From Arcuatula senhousia (lineage: Eukaryota > Mollusca > Bivalvia > Mytilida > Mytilidae), in assembly GCA_963971305.1 (NCBI GenBank), contig OZ020307.1:61439702-61503701 (forward strand): 64,000 nt of DNA, given 5' to 3'. Position 1 is the stretch's first letter. Every line of letters begins with the position of its first letter. The notes under the pieces were generated by a model, which did not search any database, was not told the origin of the DNA, and was given only the letters and a program-made list of their open reading frames with translations. The position numbers were made by a program, and so were the translations under genes. Positions 11,366-22,465 of the stretch are shown in pieces.

Positions 11366-11777
11366 TGTGCAGCTGGAATGAAGAAAATGCCTATGACCTA
11401 TAGTGATTGGTTGACATTATGATTAATTTTTTTTTCTTAATAATTAACTTGCAAGGCAGAGTTGGAAATATTAGGTTGATTGCCAGCCCAATACTGGGAG
11501 GGCTGGCTTATGTTCATTAAAATTTGTCTGGTATAGTAGTAAAAAGATGGTGGAATTTCTATTCACGGCTGCCTACCCTGCTTGCAAGGCATTTTTGTTG
11601 TTGTTAGTGATACCTGTACGTACAACATATACTATGGAATGGAGTGAAATATTAAATGTTAGTGCATTCAATACTAAATGTACTAAACATGCATTGAAAA
11701 AAGTGCATCAATAGTGTGCTTCATTTGTAAATTATATAATTTCATGCAGCAAATTTGCTTACCTTTTTGATATTGTA

Positions 11778-12653
11778 TTAAAAATCCAATCCATAAATAA
11801 ATTTTGCATTTGATGATGTCTCTAACAAAACTTTGTTAACTGATAAGTTTTTGAGTTGAGCAATGCGCATTGCAACATTCAATGTTTGTCCTGGATTTGA
11901 AAATTTTGACTGTTGATGGATATTTTTGGGAGTAAAATATGGACTGTCAGTTTCCAGCAAAATTTGGTTCAAAGGACATTCACGGGCAAATTGTTGCACA
12001 CAACTGGCTGACTGGATTGTTAACATATTAGTAATGCCAAACATTATATTTGAAAAAAATATCCAGTCTGAGTATATCTTCATATCACCAGTGAAACAAT
12101 GTAAATGAATCTTATGGTCGTGTGGCAGATAGTTTTTTACAATCTCAAGTGACTGATCATGTGCATCTCTTATATGCAGAACTGCAGGTTTATTGTATTT
12201 ATGACATAACTTTAACTGTGCAATGAAGGTTGAGACTTGTATATCTATTGGGATACTTTTAGTGTAGTCTAAACCACATTCTCCTATGGCAACACAATTT
12301 GCTAAACTGATGGATTCTTTAATGGTATTTTCTACTGTTTGGTCATATTGGTTAGAACACTTTGGATGCACTCCGATTGTAAACCAATTCTGAAAGTTGC
12401 TAGAATCCAGTGAAGGCCATAAATTGTAATATTCAGGAAAACAATAGTTGGCTATGCATCCAGAAAAATTGGAAGGCATATTAAAATTATCTATGGTGCA
12501 ATTATTACGTGCATATAATAAATCTAAATGGCAATGTGTGTCTATATAAGTAATGGTTTTGTCAACATGTGCAAATTTACATTTTTGTTTGTCCAAACAT
12601 TTTCCAGGGGAATACAGGTGATGGTAGCAAAGTCCTTGAACCATAAAATCCAT
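11778..12653 (-). CDS. TatD-family metal-dependent DNase with N-terminal CCCH zinc finger
   Basis: The frame gives 291 residues from the ATG at 12653, four bases after the splice acceptor TTTTGCAG; an in-frame stop lies just upstream. Residues 9-29 form a CCCH finger (C-x9-C-x5-C-x3-H). The TatD fold follows: THCHLD (H40, H42), GECGLDY (Glu ligand), LHIRDA, LHCFTG and LLETDSPYFTP (Asp ligand). All metal-binding motifs of the TatD amidohydrolase/DNase family are therefore present. Family length is usually ~260 residues, so this is complete. TatD enzymes are 3'-5' exonucleases/endonucleases on DNA. Seventeen bases after the stop is a donor-like AAAAAG|GTAAGC, which is odd for a last exon. It resembles animal TATDN2/TATDN3-like proteins. 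It may be cargo or a functional part of the adjacent Helitron-like unit (inference). Confidence 0.85.
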   Translation of the reverse strand: MDFMVQGLCYHHLYSPGKCLDKQKCKFAHVDKTITYIDTHCHLDLLYARNNCTIDNFNMPSNFSGCIANYCFPEYYNLWPSLDSSNFQNWFTIGVHPKCSNQYDQTVENTIKESISLANCVAIGECGLDYTKSIPIDIQVSTFIAQLKLCHKYNKPAVLHIRDAHDQSLEIVKNYLPHDHKIHLHCFTGDMKIYSDWIFFSNIMFGITNMLTIQSASCVQQFARECPLNQILLETDSPYFTPKNIHQQSKFSNPGQTLNVAMRIAQLKNLSVNKVLLETSSNAKFIYGLDF

Positions 12654-12753
12654 TGTCTGCAAAATGACAATTTAATGATTTAGGGTGCAACTATTACTAA
12701 TAATGCAATGTGTACTGTATTGAATAATTGTCAAAAATTGTGAAAATAGGTAT

Positions 12754-13350
12754 CAGTGTTCTCCCCAGAAATTTTGGATAGAATCACATTTTACGAAAAC
12801 AATATTGAGTCACAGAAATAAAATCATGTTGGAGTCAACCAATCTGTCTAGAAATTCATATTTTGGAAAATCCAGTCATAAATAAATGTAACAATGGAAT
12901 TAAATCATTTTTCATTAAGGTAAAAACAACATTTTCTATATTTTGTGTTCAGGTTATGACCCTTAATTAAGGATGCAAAGGCTCATGTTTTAATAAGATA
13001 CCTAAAAGCATGTGTGCATGTGTTTGTTTTTGTTTTGGTCAAATCCTATTGGTCCTGGATAATTTACTTCACAGAAGGTTTTCACCAGTAATCTGCTTGG
13101 CTAATTGGATCAAAGATCGATATTGCCTAATTAATTGACAAGACCATGATCATGAATTTATTTGTTTGGGGTGGTAAATGTGTCAATCACTCAATGATCA
13201 TCAATCAGTCAGTGGCTCGTTGGCTGTCAACTCGATACCTTTGTACATTTAGCAATTTGAAATAGCGTCTTGGTAAAGACTGATAGCGTCTCGGCAAATT
13301 TCAATAGTGTTCCAGTCCCGAGATGCTATAAGGACCTGGGGAGAACACTT
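12754..13350. mobile_element. Non-autonomous TIR element (CAGTGTTCTCCCCAG ends)
   Basis: The left end CAGTGTTCTCCCCAG is matched by CTGGGGAGAACACTT at the right end, giving ~14-bp terminal inverted repeats around a ~600-bp non-coding body. GGTAT is found on both sides (GGTAT|CAGTG and CACTT|GGTAT) and may be the target duplication. The CAGTG terminus is reminiscent of hAT elements, but those make 8-bp duplications, so the superfamily is open. It sits between the TatD and helicase genes. Confidence 0.65.
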
Positions 13351-13837
13351 GGTATAATAGTGACAAAATAAAGTAAAGGATTAAAATGTTTCAAAGGGAT
13401 TTGAATGCAAATTTAGATAATACAATACAAATTTAAAATACTGGGTAAAAGGGCAGCATGTTATATCAAACTTGGATACTTTTATTGTATTTTTTAAGGT
13501 TTAAATTAATTGTATAATATTAGATTGTGTTGGGAATCAACAATTTCCTAATTTATTGTTCTAAATATCCATTTAGATTTTGATGATTCTGAATAGCATT
13601 TTCCATTTCATTAAAATGTGGAAAATATCACGAGTTAAATCCATTAAACTTTGTTGGAGATATATAAAATATTTGATTGCAAATGGATAAATACAAAATT
13701 GCAACATTTTGCAATTAGGGAGTAGCTAAAAAATGTTAATACAAAGATATGTATAAATATACAATGGTAAAATGACGATTTTGATTTAAATTAATATGTT
13801 TAATTAAAGTGTAACGTTGTTGTACTATTTCTTTGAT
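13351..13837. other. AT-rich 3' flank of the Helitron-like gene, nothing identified
   Basis: About 490 bp of AT-rich sequence with no reading frame or repeat that I can recognise. Confidence 0.5.
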
Positions 13838-16800
13838 CTAACGTGGAAGAATTGAACATCCAGGTACAAATAGTGGCTCATTATGGGTTTTTGGTAAAAC
13901 AGCAGTATAATGAGAGAACTGAAAAAATCCACATAGAGGTGTTCCTAATTCTGTTGAGCTAATTAAATCTTGATCTGGTACATATTTTAAATGTCTACCA
14001 ATTGACCTGTCATTTTGTTCAAAAAGTTGTTTCAATTCCTCTGTGGAGCAGTTAATATATTCAAAATTTTCATTTACTCTAAATGTTGAATAGATGTATA
14101 TTGGTTTCTTCAAAGCAATAGACAAAGCATATAAATGGTATTCATTTCCCCATTTGGAAGGTGTTCTGGCAGTCAGAATTAGTTCTTGGAATTGTTCTTC
14201 AACAGAAAGATTATTTGGTGCATTATCTGTGTTTAAAAACCCAATAAAAACTTGTTTATACTTTAGCAAAACATAAACTGTTAGTATTCTTAATGCTGAC
14301 ATTAATAATGATGTTCCCGTCAAGCCTATTGATATCATTTGCCATAAACAGTCACCTCGTCCTGGGGTTTTCAGTGGATGGTAATGTTTCAAAAAAACTG
14401 GATGACAATTCTTGTATACTGAAATGTCTATAGGAAGAGTGGTTGATGATATTGCATGATTTTTTTGCAGCGTTTCAGCTACATATTTAAAAGAAGACTC
14501 ATTTTTTGATATCAGATTTTGCAATATAATTTCATTTTCGCAATGTTTTATTAAAATTTTGTTGCAGAGTGTTCTGGCTGTTTGTTGTAGTACATTTAGG
14601 TTTTTGCCACTAGTCAAGTTCTGTTCATCCGGTCTTAATTCTACTGTAGGTTTTTTTTCTTTTGTTAGTTTAATTAAAATGTTTTCAACATTTTTCTTCT
14701 TACCATGTTCTGATGGTTCATGTAATGTTTTCAATTGACCAGTACTTTCAGCATGCATAAGCATCTCACAAACTTGCAAGTTTGTTTTAAAAGAATCCTC
14801 TGAAAACTCCAAAAGATGAAGGCCTTGCAAAGTTTTTATACGACTTAATGCAACATAGGCTTGTCCTGATGCAAAGAAATTGTTGTCCAAATGTATAAAT
14901 GCAGATTTAAGTGTTGTTCCTTGCATTCTATGTACAGTACACGCATAAGCAATAATTATTGGAAACTGAATTCTGTAAACTTGTATTTTACTGAAAGGAA
15001 TAGTTAGTTTTTGTTTCACTTTTGGAACTGGTATTATTTCATCTGAATCTGCTCTTTTAATCATTAAAACTTTTGGATGAATTGCCAATAAATATCCAAT
15101 AGTGCCATTTACAACCCTGTCCTTAATATTTAAATTTCTGGTAATCATTATTTTGACTCCAAGACAAACTTTGAGCGTTTGTGGCAGAACAGATTTTACT
15201 TGATTTATATAATTTGTTTCTAAAGCTGTAACTGGGTTTCCAGAGATGTCACAATCATAAGCTTGAAGATGTTCTTCTGTGGCTTGGGGAAATAAAGATT
15301 CAATTATTTTGTCATTGATTAGTTGACGCTGTTCATGTTTTGAACAAATAACCATTGTGTTTTCATTTGAGGCATCTTTGCAACTATCCTCAAAATGTCC
15401 AATAGAGCATACACGGGATTTGAGGACTTCTATGTCACTATCTGTCTGTTGGCCAACTCTTATACGATTTAGAATTTCTCCATATTTTACATCTTCTGAT
15501 TGGCGATAATTTTCATGCAGGAAGAATGGTTGAAACTCTTTCCAAAGAGTACTGGAGTAAATTTGATTGGCATGTGATATATTATTAGTGACAGCCGGTA
15601 GTTGAAGTAGGTCACCAAAGAGAATAATAGTCTTTCCACCGAAAAATTTGGTTTGATTGTGAGCTGACTGTGAACATACTGTTGATATTTTTTCAAGTAT
15701 TTCTGCAGTCATCATACTACATTCATCAATGATAATAACATCAGTGGCAGCAACAGCTTCCCAGTTGGTATCCTTATATTTGATCTGAGAATTTAGTTCT
15801 TGGTCAAATTTGAAAAAAGAATGAATTGTTCTGCCATTCACTAGTAATGCTGCATTCCCAGTTGTGCCCAAGACTTCTACCATAAGTCCACAAAATTCAT
15901 AATAAAGGACTAATGTTCGAAGTAAGAAGGATTTCCCAGTTCCTCCTGGTCCAGTAATAAATGCAAGCATTTGTTTATTTGAGTTTTGAGATATGCAATC
16001 AAAAACCTGTTTTTGAGAGATGGTTAGTTGCTTTGTTCTCTGGTTTAAATCTTGTTGGTCTTTTATAATTGAATCCTTTGACCATTGAAGAATTTTCATG
16101 ATTTCGGATGTATTCATGTCTTCATTTGTGTCTTCTATTTGTACAGAATCAAAGCTTTCCGGTTTATCAGTTATGAAGTGTACATCTTCTCCTAATTCTA
16201 ATCCATTTATTTTTGAAGCAATTGTTTTTTCATCAGAAATTTGTTCAATGAGTAGTTTTCTGGCCATTTTTCCAATTTGATATGGATCGAAATTACGTTC
16301 CTTCATTTCAGTAAAGACTTTGTCGATTGGATCATTTTCTTCAAATAAAGAACGTAAATAACATTCCTCTTTGTATGTTTTGGTAACATTTTCATTGGAA
16401 AGAAGCTGGTCTTCTGATTTAAATGGAACGTTTAAGATTAGTGTTTGAAAATAAAACTGTTCTGAATCTAATGGGGTCAAAAATCTGTATCTTGGTATCA
16501 AAACTTTGGTTCTTTTAACAATATATCTGCCAGACAAGTCAATGTGGAAAGGTTTTCTTGCTTCTGGGATTTTGCTTAGTGATGTAAACACTTCATATTG
16601 AGTAATAAAATCAGGAAATGTAATATTATCAAAAGGTTCACCCAAGGGTCTTTCAAGATATATATCTCTGGCTCCTTTAACAAAAATATCAGTTTCATCT
16701 TCATCACACGTTTCCAATGTTTTCATTGGTTTCAAAACACGTTGTCTTTGATGAGGCAAATTGGTATCTACATATACAACTTGATTTGTTCCACTGACAA

Positions 16801-18841
16801 ATTTATGGGACAAAAGAGCAGCAGCTGCTTCTGGTGCTCCTATTATTCTTGTTTCAAAGTAAGTTGCAACTGGATTTTCATTAACAGCAAGTCCAAAGGT
16901 GGGTTCCACTTTGGCTACATACTTTACCAAATATTTTTCTAAACCTGTTCTGGTAACACGTTGTACATTAACATGTGCATCCCAAGCAAACAATAAATAT
17001 GGGTTATATGGAACAACTCTGCTGTCTTCCTGGCTTGACCTTTTATATTCATAGCGTACATTATCTTCTGAGTATCCATCATTTTCACGCAATTGAAATG
17101 GAAACCCATATTTACAGGATTGGGTTGGGAGTCCTCTACTTGTTCTAAAACATCGATTACGTCGACAATTGTGTATCTGATAATCTTTTACCTTAGCAGC
17201 CAGTTCAATTGAAAACTGGTCTGTTCCTCTGGGAATCTCTGCACTTATCAAACCATCAAAACTTGCATCTTCTTCAAGCCATATAAGAATATGAACATGC
17301 AGTGCTCCTCTATTTTGTGCTTCAATTCTATACCAATGATTTGATACTGGACCGAATACTGAAGATGAACCAAAAAGGAGTGGTTTTATTTTTTGGAACC
17401 TGTTAAAGAAGTATTCTGTTGTATCAACTGGATGCAAAATGGACTGCTGGTGGTCGTAATGAGAAAGTGCTGATTTCAATGTGTCCCAATTATCATTTGC
17501 TGTCAAGGTAACAAATAAATGTGCTGGTCCAATTTTGCGGACTATTGCAACTAAATCTAGCCATTTTTTTTTCCAAAATGCTTTGCTGCCAGTTACTGTT
17601 GCTGGCAACACTGATCCAAATTTTTCATATTCTTCTTTTGAGTGAGTGAGCTGGTGAACAGTAACTTTTGTCTTTCGATTTGAATTTGAAAGGGTTGGAA
17701 TTTTGGGATGTGCTAAAATGCGATATTTCATGTTACGATCAAATGCAAAGAATAAATAGAACTTGTCATTAGCCCATCTTCTGTCGATGTGTAACAATCT
17801 ATGTTTATGATACTGCCCTAGAGTAAGAGCATTTGGTTGTTTGTTCCAAGAACCTTGTCCATTTGGAAACAGGTGAGGAAAGATTTTGGCTTCCAAATTT
17901 TTGTCAGATGTTGTCAATTTCTCTGGTGGTAGATTAGCTGGAGTTGAATTTGCAGTATGAACATCAGGATTAACATTGTGCCCAATTAAATAATTTTCAG
18001 AACTTTGAGCAGGCGATATAGTATTATCAGCTTCTACAATTAGTCCTGCAGCATTTTCAATGTCATTCTCTGATATTTGCCCAGTTCCTTTAAAGGTAAT
18101 ATCTGGAGTACGAATTGGAATTGCTGGGAAAGAGCAACTTGTTGTGTTTTGGCTAAAATGCCCTGGAATAGTTTCATAATTTGATAAATATTCAGCATAG
18201 AGAAAATTATTTTTCTTCAACCATTGTAATGCTTGTTTTAATTCAAAGTTTTTGGATTTATGTTTTGGATCTTCACAGTTGTGTAATATGCCCAACATTC
18301 CTTCTTTTGTATCAGGGGTCACTCCGAATGACAATTTTCCTTGGAGATGGGTGTATGTATACCCATGTGGCCTAAACGTTGAGCAAAATAAAGTACCAAT
18401 AGACAACTTGCGATAATCAGCATAATTAGACAGTTTTTGTATACATTCTGGGATTGGGGAAAAATTGTTAAAAAACATATAGTTTGTAGATTTACGTCTG
18501 CATAAAGCTGTACATTCTTTGCAAAGAGACATTTTCCCATCCTTACGTTTGACAGAAATGGTGCTGTTAATGTTTGTTGAAAGAGTTGGTATTGTTACGT
18601 CAGATTCTTTGATATAATGTATGTCATCAGAATATAATATTCTACCACAAACGGCACAATATGCTGAAGGAAAAAGTGTCTTGATACTCATAGAACACTG
18701 TACAGCTGCATTTACCAGTTTTGTTGCATTTGGATGCTTCTCAGATACTTTGAAGTATTTTTTAGGAGGTGTAGTTTCTTGAGGAATTTTTCTTTTTCTC
18801 TGTTGTATTTCTGAACTTATTTTTTTAATACGAGGAATCAT
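13838..18841 (-). CDS. Helitron/Helentron-type Rep-helicase with C-terminal OTU protease-like domain
   Basis: A 1667-codon uninterrupted frame. The N-terminal ~120 residues have Cys pairs (CAVC, CKEC) suggesting zinc binding. The Rep (HUH) nuclease region spans about 330-700: GALHVHILIW near residue 513 holds the HUH motif, and YLVKYVAK near 638 has the two tyrosines of the Helitron Y2 site. The PIF1/RecD-like helicase spans ~940-1380: GPGGTGKS (Walker A, ~965), IIIDECSMM (Walker B, ~1038), HRMQGTT and YVALSRIKTLQGLHLL. An OTU-like domain follows: GRGDCLWQ (Asp/Cys, ~1497), WGNEYHLYALS and SHYTAVLP (catalytic His, ~1646). All key residues are intact, so the enzyme could be active. It would nick and unwind DNA in rolling-circle transposition. 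An OTU tail is known in Helentron/Helitron2 proteins. A TTTTTCAG acceptor lies ~18 bases before the ATG, hinting at a 5' UTR intron. Termini were not found. Confidence 0.93.
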   Translation of the reverse strand: MIPRIKKISSEIQQRKRKIPQETTPPKKYFKVSEKHPNATKLVNAAVQCSMSIKTLFPSAYCAVCGRILYSDDIHYIKESDVTIPTLSTNINSTISVKRKDGKMSLCKECTALCRRKSTNYMFFNNFSPIPECIQKLSNYADYRKLSIGTLFCSTFRPHGYTYTHLQGKLSFGVTPDTKEGMLGILHNCEDPKHKSKNFELKQALQWLKKNNFLYAEYLSNYETIPGHFSQNTTSCSFPAIPIRTPDITFKGTGQISENDIENAAGLIVEADNTISPAQSSENYLIGHNVNPDVHTANSTPANLPPEKLTTSDKNLEAKIFPHLFPNGQGSWNKQPNALTLGQYHKHRLLHIDRRWANDKFYLFFAFDRNMKYRILAHPKIPTLSNSNRKTKVTVHQLTHSKEEYEKFGSVLPATVTGSKAFWKKKWLDLVAIVRKIGPAHLFVTLTANDNWDTLKSALSHYDHQQSILHPVDTTEYFFNRFQKIKPLLFGSSSVFGPVSNHWYRIEAQNRGALHVHILIWLEEDASFDGLISAEIPRGTDQFSIELAAKVKDYQIHNCRRNRCFRTSRGLPTQSCKYGFPFQLRENDGYSEDNVRYEYKRSSQEDSRVVPYNPYLLFAWDAHVNVQRVTRTGLEKYLVKYVAKVEPTFGLAVNENPVATYFETRIIGAPEAAAALLSHKFVSGTNQVVYVDTNLPHQRQRVLKPMKTLETCDEDETDIFVKGARDIYLERPLGEPFDNITFPDFITQYEVFTSLSKIPEARKPFHIDLSGRYIVKRTKVLIPRYRFLTPLDSEQFYFQTLILNVPFKSEDQLLSNENVTKTYKEECYLRSLFEENDPIDKVFTEMKERNFDPYQIGKMARKLLIEQISDEKTIASKINGLELGEDVHFITDKPESFDSVQIEDTNEDMNTSEIMKILQWSKDSIIKDQQDLNQRTKQLTISQKQVFDCISQNSNKQMLAFITGPGGTGKSFLLRTLVLYYEFCGLMVEVLGTTGNAALLVNGRTIHSFFKFDQELNSQIKYKDTNWEAVAATDVIIIDECSMMTAEILEKISTVCSQSAHNQTKFFGGKTIILFGDLLQLPAVTNNISHANQIYSSTLWKEFQPFFLHENYRQSEDVKYGEILNRIRVGQQTDSDIEVLKSRVCSIGHFEDSCKDASNENTMVICSKHEQRQLINDKIIESLFPQATEEHLQAYDCDISGNPVTALETNYINQVKSVLPQTLKVCLGVKIMITRNLNIKDRVVNGTIGYLLAIHPKVLMIKRADSDEIIPVPKVKQKLTIPFSKIQVYRIQFPIIIAYACTVHRMQGTTLKSAFIHLDNNFFASGQAYVALSRIKTLQGLHLLEFSEDSFKTNLQVCEMLMHAESTGQLKTLHEPSEHGKKKNVENILIKLTKEKKPTVELRPDEQNLTSGKNLNVLQQTARTLCNKILIKHCENEIILQNLISKNESSFKYVAETLQKNHAISSTTLPIDISVYKNCHPVFLKHYHPLKTPGRGDCLWQMISIGLTGTSLLMSALRILTVYVLLKYKQVFIGFLNTDNAPNNLSVEEQFQELILTARTPSKWGNEYHLYALSIALKKPIYIYSTFRVNENFEYINCSTEELKQLFEQNDRSIGRHLKYVPDQDLISSTELGTPLCGFFQFSHYTAVLPKTHNEPLFVPGCSILPR

Positions 18842-20257
18842 ATTGGATGCTCAAAAACTGAAAAATCAAGAAACACAAAAATTCCTGTTTTCACTGAAAC
18901 AAAGTTATGTGATATAAGGAAGTAAAAAAAAAGGAATATATATGGCATTTTATTTTTAGATTTTTTGTTTGTTGGACAGTGCAAAACTTCAAATTGATAT
19001 GCAAAGCGGAAATCTCAAAACAAAACAGTCATATTTTCATTTAATTGGCAATGCAAATTTATTCGTGATCATGTTATATTTCATAACGTTGTTTCCCCCA
19101 AGGTGATAATAATGTTAATCTTTTCATAAAATATTTATGAATGAAGTCCAAATGTGTATTTATAAAATAATGCAAAAGAACATAAAATGAATTTATAGTA
19201 ACGACTCCTGCATTCTAGGAAGTGACCAGTAAGTTATTTTTCATTATAAGACAGGTTTTCTAAACAGCCCAACATAGAAAGATGTCACAAATTCTTATCA
19301 AAAGAGTTAATAAGTTTATGATACATTTTAAACAATATGCAGATCAAGGAACATGCATAAGCACATTGAAGCAACAGTACATAAAAATAAAGAAAAAATG
19401 TATCCATGGGACACAGATGTCAGCACTGGAATGTGTTGAAAGAATACAGATGCCTTTTGCTAGCGTTGATCGGTAAATAGAAGTTGACTGATCTGGAAGT
19501 CACTCAAATTATACTTTGTTATATTGAACCATTCTGCTAAATTCCAAATGATTCTTTTAACGGTTTCTGAGAAAAACTTCATGGAAATTCATTAAGACAG
19601 AAATGAGTAAAACTGTGTGTCACTGACTGCAAAATATCGTGACAGGGGCATTAAAAGTAAAAGCTATGAAAATGAACAATGTGCACTATTTAGTTTAAGC
19701 TAAAATCATTCAGGAGAACGCATTGCATGCGAATTTGATAAGAGGTGTAATAATGATGTAACATTATCAGTTGTTCTCCATTAAAATAGGTAATGTGTGA
19801 AAAAAAAAATGGAAGTTAAGATATAACATGCCATGCCAAGAATACTTAGCTATTCATTCAAAATATTTATTAATCATTACGAAGTATAAATGGAATTAAC
19901 ATACAAAAGAACGTAAGAATAACCTCAATAATCAGGTACAGTACTTCTACTTCTCAGGGATATTCATATAGAACAATGGATTCTAAGGCAATTTTGCTAA
20001 ATGTTTTGTGCATTTTGTATACATTTAAAATGAAAAATGTATCTGTTATTTTTTTTTATGTATTTAAAAACATGAATTAAGACAGGACCATTTAATGGTT
20101 TTCTTTTTTCTAAAAGAATTCAAGATTTTGTTTTGTTTCTGAGGCATTTGAAATTTGAGTACTGCTGCAGGTTGTTAATATTATAGAATATAAATCTTTT
20201 TGTGTGTTAATGAATTGTTATTTGTGTGTTATTTAACTTGCACTTGGAAATTCTTAC
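18842..20257. other. Upstream flank of the Helitron-like gene with a repeat fragment
   Basis: AT-rich DNA. Bases ~19490-19670 contain a block (GGTTTCTGAGAAAAACTT, then GACAGAAATGAGTAAAACTG and CAGGGGCATTAAAAG) similar in order to the repeats at 21.3-21.5 kb. The rest shows only short chance frames and no firm promoter. Confidence 0.4.
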
Positions 20258-20352
20258 CTTTTCTGTAGTTTTGGCAGCTTTGCTTTATTAAAGATGCAGT
20301 ACAGTAATGTAAATCTGTTTAGTTGCCTTTTTGACACAGCACCAAAAAAAAT
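20258..20352 (-). other. Candidate non-coding 5' exon
   Basis: On the minus strand a 95-bp segment is framed by CTTTTCTAG and AGAAAAG|GTAAGA. It lies ~1.4 kb upstream of the Helitron-like frame, which itself has an acceptor just before its ATG, so it could be its leader exon. It has no long frame and contains AATAAA, which speaks against it. Confidence 0.2.
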
Positions 20353-20454
20353 CTAGAAAAGAAAATTGATGTTTATTACTTATGCTTGCATGACATACAA
20401 AATCTTATTCTAATTAAAAAAAATCTGTCAGTGATAAATAGCTGAATTTCCTCA

Positions 20455-22060
20455 AACAGGAAGTAGGTGAGTGACAGACCTGAAATCAAATACGATGATG
20501 TGGGATCTCACCCTGATGCTGTATACCAAAAAACCAAGTAGCTGTGTAGTAGCTAAAATAAAATGTTAGGAAAGTTTCTTTCCACCTGCCTCCTATTCAC
20601 AGGTTTAAAATCCAGATTTTTCACTCTGAAATCCGGCAAAAAATGGAAAGCTTTCGTTTAGGTTCATGTTTACTTCAAAATTGCTTAATTTTAGAGTTAT
20701 TTTTTTCATTTTGTGTACAGCAAAGAGTGCCTACAAATTTCAAAAATAAGCATAGCAGGACCATAATATATTAATTTCTTAATAAATTTTGATAATATTT
20801 TTAAAGTGTTTACCAAAATGTCAGTTGATTGGTACATCAGGGATAATTTGTTCACGCTCAAAATGTATTTGTACAAAAAAAAAAACTGTGCTGTCTTCAA
20901 TAAAATTCCTGTGAATTTTGCTTGCAAAAATTTTCTACAATTAGCCAATTATGTAAAAAAACTGAAAAAGTTGGTTAACAGGAAGTAGATGAGCGTCAAG
21001 CCTGAAATCAAATCCTACGTTATGGGACCTCATGCTGATGCTGTATTCTAAATATCAAAAAGCTATGATAAGTAGTTTAAGAAATAATAATAGGTATGTG
21101 TACATGGGACATGGATCCGCTAGCCTCCAAACAGAAAATGGAAGTCTCATAGAAATGAAAGTTGTTTAGGACATACAGATTGTCATACTGAACTATTTTA
21201 CTAAGATTCAAATCATTCCCATGTATGGTTTTTGAGAAATGCTTGACGGAAAATTTTAAGTCAGTTTTCATAAATTTCATATAGGCCCCATCCCACACAG
21301 GAAGTAAAGATCTGACAGGTCTTAAAGTTGCTTAGGACATACAGTTTGTCATACTGAACCATCCTACTGAGTTTCAAATTATTCCCATGTAAGGTTTCTG
21401 AGAAAAGCTTGACGACAGAAATATGTTCGGACGGACAGGAGTAAAACTGAATGCCCTTTGACATGTCTCGCAAGGGCATTAAAAGCTAAGATTGAGTTAT
21501 CTTTCTCAGATCAGAAAATTAGAACATGCAATGAAAATCTTACTACATGTACATGTATCTCAAAAAAAAAAATTTTTTTAATCATCCTGAAAATTGAAGT
21601 TGATCTTTTTTTGATTATACTCAACAGCGATGCAAAACATCATTAAAATCCCTAGACACGTTTTTAAGTTAATATCACCTGGAAACCTCCAGAGGACAGA
21701 CAGACACCGAACAAAACCAAAGGTACAACATTATAATCTTCCTATGGCAGGGTATAAAAAGCTGTCATAAGTGGTTGCTGAGAAAAGTCTTAGGAAAAAA
21801 AAATTATCATTATAATTAGTAAAAGTAAAAAATAGCCAGATTTTGTGAGACAGGAAGTAGGGAACCAACAGTCCTGAAATGAAATGCTATGTTATGGGAC
21901 CCTACCCCGATGCAGCATACAAAATATCAAGTGCTTGTGATAAGAAGTTTCTAAGAAATGATAAATTTTTGTTGAATTTTAAATCTTGTCTCCTTTTACT
22001 TTTGTCTGGAATGTGTTTTTTATTCAATAAAACTTCAACATATTCAACATTTAAGAAATA
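20455..22060 (+). repeat. Cluster of AGGAAGTA-CAGACCTGAAA repeat fragments
   Basis: At least four partial copies (about 20455-20640, 20980-21100, 21298-21480, 21850-21960) share the order AGGAAGTAGGTGAGNGNCAG, CTGAAATCAAAT, TATGGGACC, TACCAAATATCAA, and in places GGACGGACAG and AGGGCATTAAAAG. They are diverged from each other and from the 27-kb copies. Non-coding; between them are AT-rich spacers. Confidence 0.65.
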
Positions 22061-22114
22061 AAATAAGGGTGTGCATACATCATCAATTTAAACTTACATT
22101 TAGCCATAAGAATT

Positions 22115-22240
22115 TTTAAGGATATGCAAAAAGGTCTTGGAATTCTTAACAGAAAGATATTTGACGATAACACGATAATTCAGTATGCTTCAAGTGATCG
22201 CATGGTCAAATACAAAATACCTGATCCAGGTTACACCATG
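22115..22240 (+). CDS. Possible coding exon, unidentified
   Basis: Codon usage and amino-acid composition look coding from about 22121 (ATG at 22124) to about 22240. The ~40-residue segment begins MQKGLGILNRKIFDD and ends IPDPGYTMT, after which the frame turns into AT-rich, hydrophobic translation. A weak acceptor (TTTTTAAG) precedes it and a weak donor (ACAG|GTACCA) follows. No domain recognised and no partner exon found. It could be a fragment of an old element gene. Confidence 0.3.
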
Positions 22241-22465
22241 ACAGGTACCAGTGTTTATATTTTCATAATTTGTTTGTCCTCTTTCTTGACACTGCATTTT
22301 TTTCTCAATAAGAATACTTTCTGGTTAGATTTTTGCACAACTTATCAGTTCCATCAGAGGTTTTACATTATACATGTGTATTCTTCATATATTGTGAATT
22401 TCTTTAAGTTTTAAACATTGCAAAAATGATAAGTTGTGTGTAATAACTGATTTAATAACCATATT

